From the NCBI GenBank assembly GCA_943704525.1, contig CALSCQ010001116.1, positions 1-32,472 of the forward strand: a stretch of DNA of 32,472 nt, in the 5' to 3' direction. The number at the start of each line of letters is the position of its first letter. Position 1 is the first letter of the stretch. Of this stretch, positions 14,375 through 24,482 are shown in pieces. The position numbers and the translations under genes are program-made. This stretch comes from Pigoraptor vietnamica. Lineage: Eukaryota; Opisthokonta; Filasterea. Below the pieces are notes generated by a model. The model made no database searches. It saw only the letters and a list, made by a program, of their open reading frames with translations, and had not been told where the DNA came from.

Positions 14375-15107
14375 CCGGCGCAGGCCGTCGCAAATGCCGT
14401 CTTCCTGGTCATGGCCGGCCATTCCACGACCGCCTCCCTCGTCACACACGGCGTGCGCGAACTCATTCTCAGCGGTAACTGGCCGACACTCGTGCCATCG
14501 AACAGCAAGCCACTCTCCCGCGCTCACACTGACGCGGCGGGCAAGCACAGCAGTCTCTCTGCGAGTGGGGCGGCGCATGCGGCGTGGTGCCTTGAGCGCA
14601 TCGCCCCCGTTCAACTGCTCTTTCGCGTGTTACCGCCGGACTGGCCTCCCGTGTGTCCCGGTGACATGGCAGGCAGCGAGCGCACCCTCGTGCTGGACCT
14701 TGCCGCTGCACAGAGAGAGCTGCTTGCATTGCGTGAGAATGTGAAAGAGGTGGGTGAACTGCGTGCGTCCGCGGGCACCTTAATGGGCTCGCAGACAACC
14801 GTATTTGTAAACAGTCGATGTGCTGCCACTCTGTTTCCATCACAAAATTGTCCCATTAGTCAGCGATATTTACGCGCGCTTTGCACAGCCCCGCAGTTCG
14901 CACCCAGTGCTTGCGTTTGGCGCCGGCCGCCACCAATGCCTTGGGCGCGCGTTGGGCACACTCGAGGCCGCGACGTTCTTTGGCGCGCTTGCGCGGGAAT
15001 TTCCCGCCCTTTCACTGTGCGGTGATGGGGATGCGCCGTCCGAGCAAGCGCACGGGACAGTGGCCGACCTGCCCTCTCTGTGGCTGGCGTCGTCATCGTC
15101 GTCGTGA
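12973..15107 (+). CDS. Membrane-anchored cytochrome P450
   Basis: Heme-thiolate monooxygenase, 503 aa from five exons: 12973-13406, 13543-13666, 13861-14217, 14384-14732, 14860-15107 (1512 nt, in phase). The N-terminus has a hydrophobic anchor (VGAAVAVVIITAVCWV) followed by Arg-rich sequence, typical of ER insertion. The helix C motif is EGARHTRVRRV. The I-helix oxygen-activation motif is AGHSTT. The K-helix region reads WCLERIAPVQLLFR. The heme-ligand loop is FGAGRHQCLG. Junctions were chosen by alignment: ending exon 1 at GTGGGT gives gap-free HFRQSECVRR...LVEMH, and ending exon 4 at GTGAGA gives normal spacing before the heme loop. The heme-loop sequence resembles bacterial-type P450s. The expected ExxR glutamate is Cys. 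Substrate unknown. Confidence 0.87.
14285..14367 (+). repeat. (CA)n microsatellite, about 41 units
   Basis: Perfect CA repeat in P450 intron 3 (14218-14383), ending 16 bases before the acceptor AG. It reads CA on the sense strand, the opposite of every other intronic repeat in the window. Confidence 0.97.
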
Positions 15108-15282
15108 CGTCATTACAGGTGGTGTGCGACGAACGTCCTGCCACTTCAGATCCCGCGTGTATGGCTTCTGCTTCCCCTGTCGGCATTATTCTTTACACTC
15201 GGCACGTTCAATTCGACGCACGCCCGCTCATTCCCACACTTCCAACGAAGGCAGAAGGCAGTATAAGGGAAACAACAAGCAT
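15108..15282. other. convergent intergenic spacer
   Basis: 175 bases between the P450 stop (+) and the RbfA stop (-). It holds both 3' UTRs. No other feature was recognised. Confidence 0.6.
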
Positions 15283-15638
15283 TTATCGCTCCACAGCGTC
15301 AGTGCCCGTCAGCCCCTCGCCCGCCAGCTCGTCCCGCTGTCGCGCTATGCCAATAAGCGCATCAATCTTTGCAACCTTGTCGTCGGATTCGTCGAGAACA
15401 AAGCGAATTTCGGGCGCGTATTTCATCTTGACTATGTCTTGTACGGCGAAGCGAAGCCACGACGCAGAGCGGTCGAGGAGATCGCCCATTGCGCGCAACT
15501 GCGAGCGCAAACGGGCGACTTAGAGAGAACGAATAGGCCACGCCAGGAGTTCACGCGCACGTAACTATGGTAGTCATTAATAAGGCACTACTCACAATTA
15601 CACACACGCACATACACACACACATACAGACACACATA

Positions 15639-15678
<40 letters not shown>

Positions 15679-18426
15679 CGCTCCCAGCACAGCACGTGGC
15701 GCACAGAGTGGATGGAGTGCCCACCTTGTCATTGTGGTCGTGCACGTAGAACACCTGGCACACAGCGAGGTCGCGGGACATTTCCGCCTGCGAGCGCAAG
15801 AGCCACGCGGTCAGCCACTAATATCTTCTGGGCGCATTTTCGCCTCGTCCCTCTCAGTTTCCCCTTCTTCCCACTGGAAAAATATACTCTCAACATACAA
15901 GCGCACAAACTGACATCAGGCCTCCACGCACGCCCGCGACATCGGCGTGCCACGCATCCTCAAACGAACCTTCGTGATGTTCAGTGATGCGTTGACTAGC
16001 GCGCGCCGAATGGGCAGAAGCGAAGAGTCCAATTTTGCATCGTTCAAAAAGCACTTCATGACGGCCTGTTGTGAGTAGGAGGAGAGAAACAGAGTCAGTC
16101 GCACACGCGATGACGAACAGATACTGGCAGGAGGCAAGACACGCACACACACACACACACACACAACACGCCCACACATGCACACAACCAATACACATAC
16201 TCACTCATACAGAGTCGACGCACACATACGGACACACACCTTGTGATACTCGGTCTGCACTTGCAAGACGCGAACGCTGCCGCGCGTTCCCACGCGAGGA
16301 ACCTTTGGCAGCTTGAGCTTGCCGAACGTTGCCTTTGCGTACGCCGCTACATCGGACTGCGGAAAGGGGTCCGATCAGGAGTTCGATGAGCGAGAGGCGC
16401 ATGCAGCAAAACACACGTTGACGATACACGTTAGACGTAGCCCAGCTCACGCACACGTACACAGGCCCGCACCCACACACACACACACACACACGCACAC
16501 ACACACGCACACGCACACGCGCGCGCGCGCACACACACGCACGCACGCAACGCACGCACCTTGGTCTCCTTGAGAATGTCCCTCTTTTGCTTGTTCGTGA
16601 GCGCGAGCGGGCCCAGCCCAATCCGGGACACGGCGTCGTTCAGGTACTTCCCGGGCTTCTGCAGCCGCAACTGCGCCTTTCGCATCTGCACCCACTCCTG
16701 AAACTCCTCCGACTCCTCGTGCACGTGACCCATCTTGCGGGACATGCGCTTGCCCTCGCCACTCCCCTTCTGCGGCTCGTCCTCAAGGTCCAAATCGCCC
16801 CCATCTTCGTCTTCCCTGTCAAGCGCCCCCTTCCCCCCGCGACGCGACGACCGCGACGAAGCCATAAGCGCCTTCATCGACTCTTCGTACTGGGCAGCGT
16901 CCGCTTCGCGCGCCGCCGCAGACATTTCGGGCGTCGGCGGGTTTTTCCGCATGGCGGCCGACACGCGCGCGGACAGACGGTGCTCGATAACGTTGAAAAA
17001 CGACGTCTCGCTGGCGCTGTCGACGTCGGAACCGGAAAAGAATCGCGTGACCTCCTCCTCAAGGTCGTCGACGCGCACGCCTGGGGGAAGTGCGGTGATG
17101 GTGTTGTTAGGCTTCGGGGCCTCACGTGACTGCTTGCGCTTGCGACCGTGTGCCTTTGCCTGCGCCCTCGCGATCAGTTCCGACATGGCTGACCTCGTGA
17201 CCACGCGCACTTCGACGGCGTAGTCGTCGCGGTGAGGTGCATTGGGACTGCGCAATGCATGCGGACGAGCGATTCGGATGAACAGGCCTCGCACGCCGCA
17301 CGCGCATTCTGTTGCCGGGACACACACACACACACACACACCTCACATGTGCAAATCACAGACACTCGCACGAATAGACTACCCCGTGCACATGAAACGA
17401 CACGCACGCATGCACGCATAGCGCACACGATACGCGGCACCCACTCTACGGGGGAAAAGCTCGAATGGCGCGGGGCCTTGGTCTTCTTCTTCGCCTCCGC
17501 GAGCATCTTCAGCTTCAGGGATGCTTCCGCCAGCTTTGCGCGCACGTTCACGTCGATCTCCTCATCCATCATTTCGCGCGTGCGCCTCTCAAACGCCCCA
17601 AAGTCCGCGTCCGACTCCGGCGTCGCGCGGGAAATGGCCTCCGCAAGCCTCTCGGCGTCCTCGTAGCGCTGTTGCGTGGCCCGTCGCCTCTCCTCCTCCA
17701 GACGCTGCCTCTCGCCCAGCGGCACACCCTCCGCCGTGAAATCGCTGGCCGGCACGCCGTACTTTTTCTGCATGCGCTCGATGTTCCCTCGTTGGCGCTC
17801 GCTGTGGATGGTCGCGGCCACGTGCTTCGGAGGTCCCCGTTGGGTGCGCGCGGCCGCCTCAGGCGGAGGGGGAAGCTCCGCCACGGCCTCTTCCGCCGCC
17901 GCAGCCTCCGCCGCATCTTTCATCACCTGTAGCTGTCGCAAGAGATCGCGCGTGCGTCTCCGACCCCTCCCACCACCCGCCGCAACATCCCCGGTCTCTC
18001 CAACGTCCTCTGCCGCGCCTGCGCTGGGGGACGACTCCGACGGCGGCTTCTCCGCCTGTTTTGCCCATGGATCCCCACCGCTGTGCGCGCTTGGGACGGC
18101 GGGGTCCGTCGCCGAGGTCTGTCCGAGGGATTGTTGCCGTTCGAATTGGCGCTTGAGTTCTTCCATCGACACTCCCGTTGAGGGCGTTGCGATATCGACC
18201 GTTTTAACGGCTCTGCGGGCAGATCGAACACAATGGGCACGCGATTAGGGAAGACCTCGGTAGAACAAGCGAGGGCGACGCACCGTCCTCCCTTCACACG
18301 CGCGGCGACGGGGCAGTGTGTGTGAAACAGTGCGGTCCGCACATGTTTCGCCGAGAGCGGCGCTGCGCGCGCGCAAGTCGTACATGTCGCAAGTGAAACG
18401 GTCCGGAGAGCGAGCGAAGCCGCCAT
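15283..18426 (-). CDS. RBFA: Mitochondrial ribosome-binding factor A (RbfA), with long N-terminal extension
   Basis: Small-subunit ribosome maturation factor, expected in the mitochondrion. Seven exons in coding order: 18426-18284, 18212-17445, 17247-16560, 16356-16240, 16065-15970, 15787-15725, 15498-15283 (2091 nt, 696 aa, in phase). The first 40 residues lack acidic residues and carry scattered Arg/Lys (MAASLALRTVSLATC...), like a mitochondrial presequence. About 60-530 is charged, low-complexity and coiled-coil-like (ERQRGNIERMQKKYG, GERQRLEEERRR). The KH-like RbfA core is at about 565-680, with LNITKAEMSRDLAVCQVFYV and YAPEIRFVLDESDDKVAKIDALI. Human RBFA is roughly half this length. ATG 17186 within exon 3 is an alternative start, but phase and the presequence favour one long gene. 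The N-terminal joins are less certain than the core. Confidence 0.82.
15601..15676 (-). repeat. CA/CATA-rich repeat
   Basis: CA repeat with CATA variants in RbfA intron 6 (15499-15724). It reads GT on the sense strand. Confidence 0.93.
16142..16167 (-). repeat. short (CA)n repeat
   Basis: CA tract in RbfA intron 4 (16066-16239). It reads GT on the sense strand. Confidence 0.88.
16466..16559 (-). repeat. CA/CG-rich repeat next to a splice donor
   Basis: Mixed CA and CGCA repeats filling much of RbfA intron 3 (16357-16559), directly downstream of the GTGCGT donor. It reads GT/GC on the sense strand. Confidence 0.9.
17324..17340 (-). repeat. short (CA)n repeat in RbfA intron 2
   Basis: About eight CA units inside intron 17248-17444, GT on the sense strand. 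Confidence 0.8.
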
Positions 18427-18867
18427 TTCTTTGGAGGGGCGTGGGATGGGTTCGTGAGAGGAGCTCCTGTTCGCGCTTTTCTGTTCTCAGTGGTTGAGCG
18501 TTACTCCGCCGGCACGTGCAATGCGCGTTACTCTCATATCACGTGATCAACCGCTGTTCTATTTCAGGTATCACGTGCGCTTCTATATTTAAGCTCAGGG
18601 GTGGTAAATTTCCTTTTATGTAACGAGGGAATGTGGCCATGTTACTCCACATGACCCTTGTCGCCAGTTTCTCCGCATCACGTCACGTCGCCCCAACAAA
18701 AGGAAAAGAAAACAAACGAGCCTTGGCATATCCCACACAGTGGCACGCGGGACACGCTTTCTTACGCATATAATCCTTACCGCACATTCGTTTTTTTCGT
18801 GCGATCATGTCGTAAACTCCTGTGTGTCATGTTGGGGTGTGTATGTTGGGGTGTGTGACTGCCACCA
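18427..18867. promoter_or_regulatory. divergent promoter region, RbfA (-) and MFS transporter (+)
   Basis: 441 bases between divergent start codons. A perfect palindromic E-box TCACGTGA lies at 18539-18546 and a second TCACGTG at 18571-18577. An inverted pair TGTAACG (18619-18625) and TGTTACT (18640-18646) is present. TATATTTAAG near 18583 and CATATAAT near 18766 are TATA-like candidates for the + gene. All functions are inferred from sequence alone. Confidence 0.5.
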
Positions 18868-20273
18868 ATGGCTGATGCCGCTGTGAACGCGCACAAGGCC
18901 GACTTTGTCGCGCCTCGGCGGTGCTGGCGACCCACGCCATGGCTCGTCGCGCCCGTTCTCTTTCTCTCGCTCTACATGGCGCTGATCCAAGTGACGGTGC
19001 TTCAGCTGGCCGTGCAGGACATCATGTGCGAACGGTACGCCAATCGCACCGAATATCCCAACCCGCGCCAGTGCAAGGACGACCACGCGAGCTCGAAGGC
19101 GTCGCTGTGGGCCATGTACTTCAACTTAGCCGTCACAATTCCTTCGATCGTGTCGGCTGGCACTCTGGGCGCGCTGTCGGACACATACGGACGCCGCATC
19201 ATGATCTTTCTCCCGTCGCTTGGGGCCGCGATCCAGTCCTTTCTCTTCGTCGTGTGGTCCCACTTTGACCTGCGCCTCGAGTTTCTGTTTGTCGGCCAGT
19301 TTGTCTGGGGCATCTCGGGCGGCGTACCGACGCTGTTGATGGCGGTGTTCGCGTACGTCGCTGACGCCTGCGCGCCCGGCCAGCGCTCGCTTGCGATTGG
19401 CCTCATGGAGTCGATGGTTTATCTCGGATCGGCGGCCGGACCCCTCACTGCGGGCGTGCTGAGCAAGTGGGTCGCTGCATGTTTCGTAGGCTCGCGATGA
19501 TTCTCAGTTTCGTACGTGTTCTGTTGTTCTTTGTCTCTGTTTTGACACTAGGTCCATCGCGTGTTCGCAGGCACTTTGGCCACGCGACGCCCTTCGCCGT
19601 CGCGGGTGGCGTGCTCGCTGCCATCGCCCTCTACAGCGTCTTTCTCCCCGAGTCGCTCTCAGAGGACAAACGCAAGTCGCGGCCCACGTGGCGAAAGGCG
19701 AATCTCATTGGCGCACTGTCCATTCTCGTGCGGCCGACGACGCAGGGACACAAACAGTGAGTCTCTTACACGTGATTGTGTGCTGCGCCCATGGCATGTG
19801 TGGTCGAGCACTGTGACTATTATGCTGACCGAATGACGTGTGTGGATGTGACCTTGCGCACGAGCGTCGCCCTTGCGATCGTGCGTTGTGTTCGCGCTTG
19901 CTCATACGCAACCCCTCCCTCTGCATCGTTGCAGCGCACTCGTCTTCCTCAGCGTCGCCTTCTCCCTCGTCTACACAAACGCCCTCGGCTTTCAAACGGT
20001 GACTCTCCTCTTCACGCGGCGCAAGTTTGGGTGGGACTCGGACATGGCCGGCTACTTTCTCTCCTCCGATTACGTCGCGCGGTTCGCTGTCGTGCTATGC
20101 CTCCTGCCGCTCTACTACGCCGCCATTCGCAAGCGCATTTCGGAGCCGCGTTTTGTGCAGCTCAGCCTGTTGTTTGCCGTCGCCAGCGCTATCGGCTTCT
20201 CGCTCGTGAACACTACGACGCAGATGATGGGAGGTGCGTGCAACTGTGGTAATGCTTTCTTGTTGTGTTGGAT

Positions 20274-20316
<43 letters not shown>

Positions 20317-20864
20317 AAGTGTGTATGTGTACGTGTGTGCATGTGCGTGCGTGTGTGTCCGTGTGTGTTGCACTTTGTTCTAATCCCTTGCCTGCCGCAG
20401 TTATCGCGATCGATGCATTCGGCGGCTTCTCTCTCCCAATTATGCGCGCCCTCTTCAGCCGCTTCGTGCTCCCCACCGAGCAAGGCGCCGTCTTCAGCGC
20501 AATCGCCGCGCTAGAGAGCATCTTCGGCATTGTCTCCCCGCTCCTGTTCAATAGCGTCTACTCTGCAACAAGCCGCGTGTACCCCGGCCTGAGTTACGCC
20601 ATCATGGGGGCGCTCGCGTGCGTCAGCATCCTGTCGCTCACGCAAGTTCCTGCGCCGGGTGAAGAAGGTTACGGACTCCTTCGTGCCAGCGACGATGAAG
20701 AGGCATGTGCTGCGTCTGGTACGGAGGAATGGTGCGAGGACGCCTCTCGTGTCGAGGAACCCGACCTGCGGCCGTACGGCGCTGTAGGGGGACTGCCCGC
20801 GCGGTGCGTTGGGTCTCGCGACAGTGCCGCGGATAGGTTGCTGGGGCGCAACTCGGACGTCTGA
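18868..20864 (+). CDS. MFS transporter, SLC46-like
   Basis: Predicted polytopic secondary transporter of 515 aa. Exons: 18868-19466, 19571-19756, 19935-20233, 20401-20864 (1548 nt, in phase). The first helix (WLVAPVLFLSLYMALIQVTVL) is followed by an extracytoplasmic loop with paired Cys (MCERYANRTEYPN...QCKDD). The MFS signature loop GALSDTYGRR sits between helices 2 and 3. A second half of hydrophobic helices starts at HALVFLSVAFSLVYTN. The Cys-containing first loop and the signature fit the SLC46/proton-coupled folate transporter branch, but I cannot assign a substrate. The last 65 residues are acidic and hydrophilic, a cytosolic tail. The start is the first ATG ahead of helix 1. Confidence 0.85.
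20275..20314 (+). repeat. (GT)n microsatellite in MFS intron 3
   Basis: About 19 GT units, followed by degenerate GTGC repeats to about 20370, in intron 20234-20400. GT on the sense strand. Confidence 0.95.
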
Positions 20865-21285
20865 GTTATGTGCGTGTAGTCTGTTGTGTGCGCGTTTTTG
20901 TGTGCGTGTGCGTGCGGCGTCCTCGATTGCGTGTTGATAAGACGGATAAATGGCATCAACGAAAGTTTGGTGTAACAGGCATGGGCTCGGGACACTTGAA
21001 AATTGGTGTATCAGAACCGACGGAAAACGAGAGACAGAGAGACAATAACGCCACGCCAAAGTTCCGCGAGTAACGCAAGTGCAGTGCAGGGTGTGACAGA
21101 GTCGAGGAGGCCCCAGGCCAGCCCGTGTCTGTGTGTTACGCATGCGTGCGTGAGTCTGTGTGTGGAGAGTTCGTGAGTGCATGTGTCTGTGAGCGCGCGT
21201 AAATGTACACGAAGGGCCCCTCATTCGAAGTAGAGGCCAAACACAATCCCCGTGGCGAATAGGGACGACGGCGAGGAAGGGCCCC
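20865..21285. other. convergent intergenic region with a duplicated exon copy
   Basis: 421 bases between the MFS stop (+) and the dynein light chain stop (-). It contains the distal copy of the 65-bp tandem repeat. The rest is GT-rich on the + strand (about 21120-21200), with no gene recognised. Confidence 0.6.
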
Positions 21286-21340
21286 TCATTCGAAGTAGAG
21301 GCCAAACACAATCCCCGTGGCGAATAGGGACGACTGCGAG
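21211..21340 (-). repeat. 65-bp tandem duplication covering the last dynein light chain exon
   Basis: Copy A is 21211-21275 and copy B 21276-21340. I see one difference, at G21266 in A versus T21331 in B, next to the splice acceptor. Copy B carries the functional last exon (21333-21286). Copy A carries the same exon body and stop, but its acceptor reads CG instead of AG on the - strand. Confidence 0.9.
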
Positions 21341-22530
21341 GAAGAGGACGATGTTTTGTGCGGTGAGGACAACTGCCTTGACAGTTCAGGAATCGCACAG
21401 AACCATTGGCACGTGATACATGGATGCACGCACGCAAACATACTACACACACACGCGCTCACACGCGCAGGCGTGCACACACGCTCACACATACGCGCAA
21501 GCACCCCACACATACACACAACACATAAAGCGTAAGGGAGTTAAACTCACGTTCTTGAAGGACGACGACGCATACGAGTCCTTGTCGAGGTCCCACAGGC
21601 ACCGCGAGGCCACGCGAATCCCTTGTCCCTTATTGGCGCCGATGCTCACAAGGCACACGTACTTGTACCGGCTAAAGCCGAGATCTGCTCAACGACAGAC
21701 GGAAATGCGTCACACACACACGCACAGAAACACTCTCACAAATACAAACGCACACACAGTTTTCACTCGATCGTACTAAGAATGAAGTCGCCGAGCGATC
21801 GCCCCACGCTGCCGACTGAATTTGCCCCTCTACCCCGCCACTCCCTAACCCATACGCTCAAAGCTTCCCAGAAGCAACAACAGCACAACGGACGCGCACA
21901 AATACGCACCCTTCACGCGCTCGAGGATGATGGCCGAGAGGGTCTTTGCGAGCTGCTTGCTGGCCTGTTCGTCGTACTTCTCCTCCTTCAACTTGGACGT
22001 GAGCACTTCGTTGATGATGTCCGTCACAACCCAGTGCTGGAACCTGCCGTTGCCCATTCATCAGCACAATAATTCCCACTCGCGCTATAGGGACTCGCCT
22101 CTCCCTTATCCCCTCCCTTCCCTCCTCGTGTGCATGCAGAGTTGGCACACATCTGGCCTCTGATCGACATCCCTCGCCCCCACTCACTTCTTCGTCGGGT
22201 GCGTCCTGTACGTATTCTCATACAGCTTTTGTGGCATGCGCGCCGTGTTCTCTCCATTGTCCGCGCTCGGTGCCTCCGACAGCTCCGCCGCACTCCTTGC
22301 CGCGAGGGCATTCTCCTACGCACACGTGGGACGATGGGCGCAATTTGAGTGCTCTGAAGAACAAAAACACCAACATATACAGGCCGATTTGATCGCACAC
22401 AGCTCTCTCCACAAGCGTGCACGTAGATGGAGCCTGTTCCATGGTCCGTGCTACACACCTGCGGCTGCTGAGGCGCGGCCGCCGTGTCTTGCGTGGTCGC
22501 CTCGGCGGATCCCTCATTGTCCTCCGCCAT
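21286..22530 (-). CDS. Dynein light chain, Tctex-type (Tctex2/DYNLT2-like)
   Basis: A dynein motor light chain that docks intermediate chains in cytoplasmic or axonemal dynein. Five exons in coding order: 22530-22459, 22315-22188, 22043-21910, 21684-21551, 21333-21286 (516 nt, 171 aa, in phase). About 60 N-terminal residues are acidic, Ala/Gln-rich and disordered. The Tctex-1 fold follows: KLYENTYRTHP, FQHWVVTDIINEVLTSKL, SAIILERVKDLGFSRYKYV, then GQGIRVASRCLWD and the terminal SSLFATGIVFGLYFE. The RCLWD and KNSSLFA stretches look closest to the Tctex2/LC2 branch, found in outer-arm axonemal dynein, which would imply a flagellum. That subfamily call is tentative. The gene shares a divergent upstream region with the WLM protease. 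Confidence 0.9.
21421..21531 (-). repeat. CA/CG-rich low-complexity tract
   Basis: Degenerate CACA/CGCA repeats in the last dynein light chain intron (21334-21550), GT-rich on the sense strand. A shorter CA tract at about 21709-21756 lies in the preceding intron. Confidence 0.85.
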
Positions 22531-22988
22531 CTTTCTCTCCAACTGCGCAACTCCCACACCACACAGACGCACCGCAAGTTTACAAGTACACGGTCGGGGG
22601 GGGTTGACGATGTGCGCGAGTGTTAATCGTGCTCTCAGAAATGGAGTGTGGATGCGAATCTTTTGTGGTCGAGCTGAGTGTCTGAGCCTCAAACTGTTGG
22701 CTGTCCGGTAAGGACTGTCGAATTGAAAAGCTTGCATTCTCCAACACACTTTTCTGGACGTCTCAATTATTGTCTCTCGGGTGTTGCTACGTGACAACCA
22801 GGAATTTATTACATCCGGGGTGATTATGTAACATACTGTTACGTTTTGTTACAAGATTGATACTGACCACCGAAACCGCGTTTTTGGATGAAACCTTCCG
22901 CTTCCGCAGCGACTTTCCGCTTTATACGCTGTTATAGCTTACAGCTATCCTCTACGTGCGCGCACACAGTTGCCGGACACAGGGAATA
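22531..22988. promoter_or_regulatory. divergent promoter region, dynein light chain (-) and WLM protease (+)
   Basis: 458 bases between divergent start codons. A cluster of three related 7-mers occurs at TGTAACA 22827-22833, TGTTACG 22837-22843 and TGTTACA 22847-22853. The first two form an inverted repeat with a 3-bp spacer and the last two are direct repeats 10 bp apart. CTACGTGAC near 22788 is E-box-like. Confidence 0.5.
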
Positions 22989-24482
22989 ATGGTGCTCGCA
23001 AGTGTCTCCGATTTGCCAACGGAGCTCAAGTTTGAAACGCTCAAATGGGACAACGACCCGCACGCCGTGCGACTACTGGCGTGCGCGTGCGAACAGGTCA
23101 GTCGCATTGCGGTACGGGTGATGTCTCACTGTTGAAATTCTCGTGATTCTGTCCTCACCGCAGCTCGTTTGGTCTTTTAGGTTAAGCCGGTCGTTGCACG
23201 GCGAAAATGGCGCGTGGGCATCGTGCGGGAGTTTTACCCAGACAATGACAGTCTCCTGGGTCTCAATGTGAATGCGGGGCAGGAAATTCGCATCCGTTTG
23301 CGACGTCCACGCGACAAGCAGTCGTTTTATCCGCCTCACGACGTGCTTGGGACGCTCATTCACGAACTGACTCACAATGGTACGTCCTCAAGCAGTTTCT
23401 GCGGGCCCTGAACTGCGTCAATCACTCTACACAGACGGTGCACACACTCGCGCGCACACATTCACACGTCCTTCGTTTCTAAAAGCCTCGTTTTTTTGCA
23501 GCCGTGGGTCCTCACAACGCAAGCTTTTACAAGTTGATGGACGAAATTTACTCGGAAGTGGAGGCATTGATCGACAAGGGCGCTGTGCCGTCATTCGACG
23601 GATATCGGTACGCGGGCGAGGGAGAGCGATTGGGGGGCGGACGCGCGCTGCCAGACAGGCGCGCTGTGCGAAATGCCGCCGCGGCAGCAGCGGAAAAGAG
23701 GCTTCGGAATACGACGTTGTTGGGAAATGGGCCCAGGTGAGAGAGTGTGCATTAGGTCTCGGCTGACTATGAAGCAAGACTTTCAACAGTACTTATTCCA
23801 TGCACTATATTTTCTGCTCTGCTGTTTGAACACGTTCATCCTTCCGTACTCTTTGGATTGTGACTAATTTCCACATGATTGTTCCTTTTCCAGAGTGCTC
23901 GGCGGAGGTGAAGATCGCCTCCACAAAGTCCTATCTCCGTCCGAAATGGCAGCAATGGCGGCTGAGCGGCGATTGCGCGATTCCCTCTGGTGTGGCGTGC
24001 ACGACGAAAGCGAGGGAGGGCCTTCGACGGGCACTGCTATAGCACCCGCCTTGCCGCTCGCTCCACCGCTGCAAACTGCCTCGACAAACGGGCCGCGCGC
24101 TGCTTCGTTGGCTCGTGAAGGCGCCCGTTTAGGTCCGACTGATGCAAGAGCACCCGCTGTCGCAAGCGGCGTCTTATCCAGTGAACCACGTGACGCGGGT
24201 CGGAAGCGCCAGGCCTCGAATGATGTGGTAGTTCTGGACGGCGCCTTGGCGGAAACGAAACGGCGCCGTGACGTGACGTCAAATTCCGACGTCACTTGGG
24301 ATTGCGGACTGTGCACGTTCGTCAACACTGTGAACGGTATCGACGCCCGACAGTGCGCCGTGTGTGGAACGGCACGGGAACTCTCCCGCGTCGGTGCGCG
24401 TCTGTGGAGCTGCGTCCGGTGCACGGCCGCGAATGATGTTGGGCTTTTGCGCTGTGCCGTCTGCGATGCAGCGAGGGGGTGA
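22989..24482 (+). CDS. WSS1: Wss1-like WLM metalloprotease with SHP box, SIM and two RanBP2-type zinc fingers
   Basis: Predicted SUMO/Cdc48-linked protease that degrades DNA-protein crosslinks in the nucleus. Exons: 22989-23096, 23181-23379, 23502-23736, 23894-24482 (1131 nt, 376 aa, in phase). The WLM domain covers about 1-135 (VGIVREFYP, LLGLNVNAGQEIRIRLR). Its zinc site is HELTHNAVGPH, with His97, Glu98, His101 and His107; the active-site helix is completed across intron 2. A Cdc48-binding SHP-type box follows at about 139-147 (YAGEGERLG). DVVVLDG at about 291-297 looks like a SUMO-interacting motif and TKRRRD is a possible nuclear signal. Two CxxC...CxxC fingers sit at about 316-341 (WDCGLCTF) and 352-374 (WSCVRCTA). 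This is the full domain set expected for a Wss1 orthologue. Confidence 0.92.

Noticed and set aside
14820-14859. A 40-bp intron in the P450 at GTGCTG
   Set aside because: It keeps phase but inserts about 29 extra residues before the heme loop. Using GTGAGA at 14733 gives normal P450 spacing and a better donor.
16431-17186. Separate gene starting at ATG 17186 for the RbfA C-terminal part
   Set aside because: A phase-2 join from 17445 to 17247 reads smoothly into this exon, and the upstream exons supply a mitochondrial presequence. One gene is more economical, though this is not proven.
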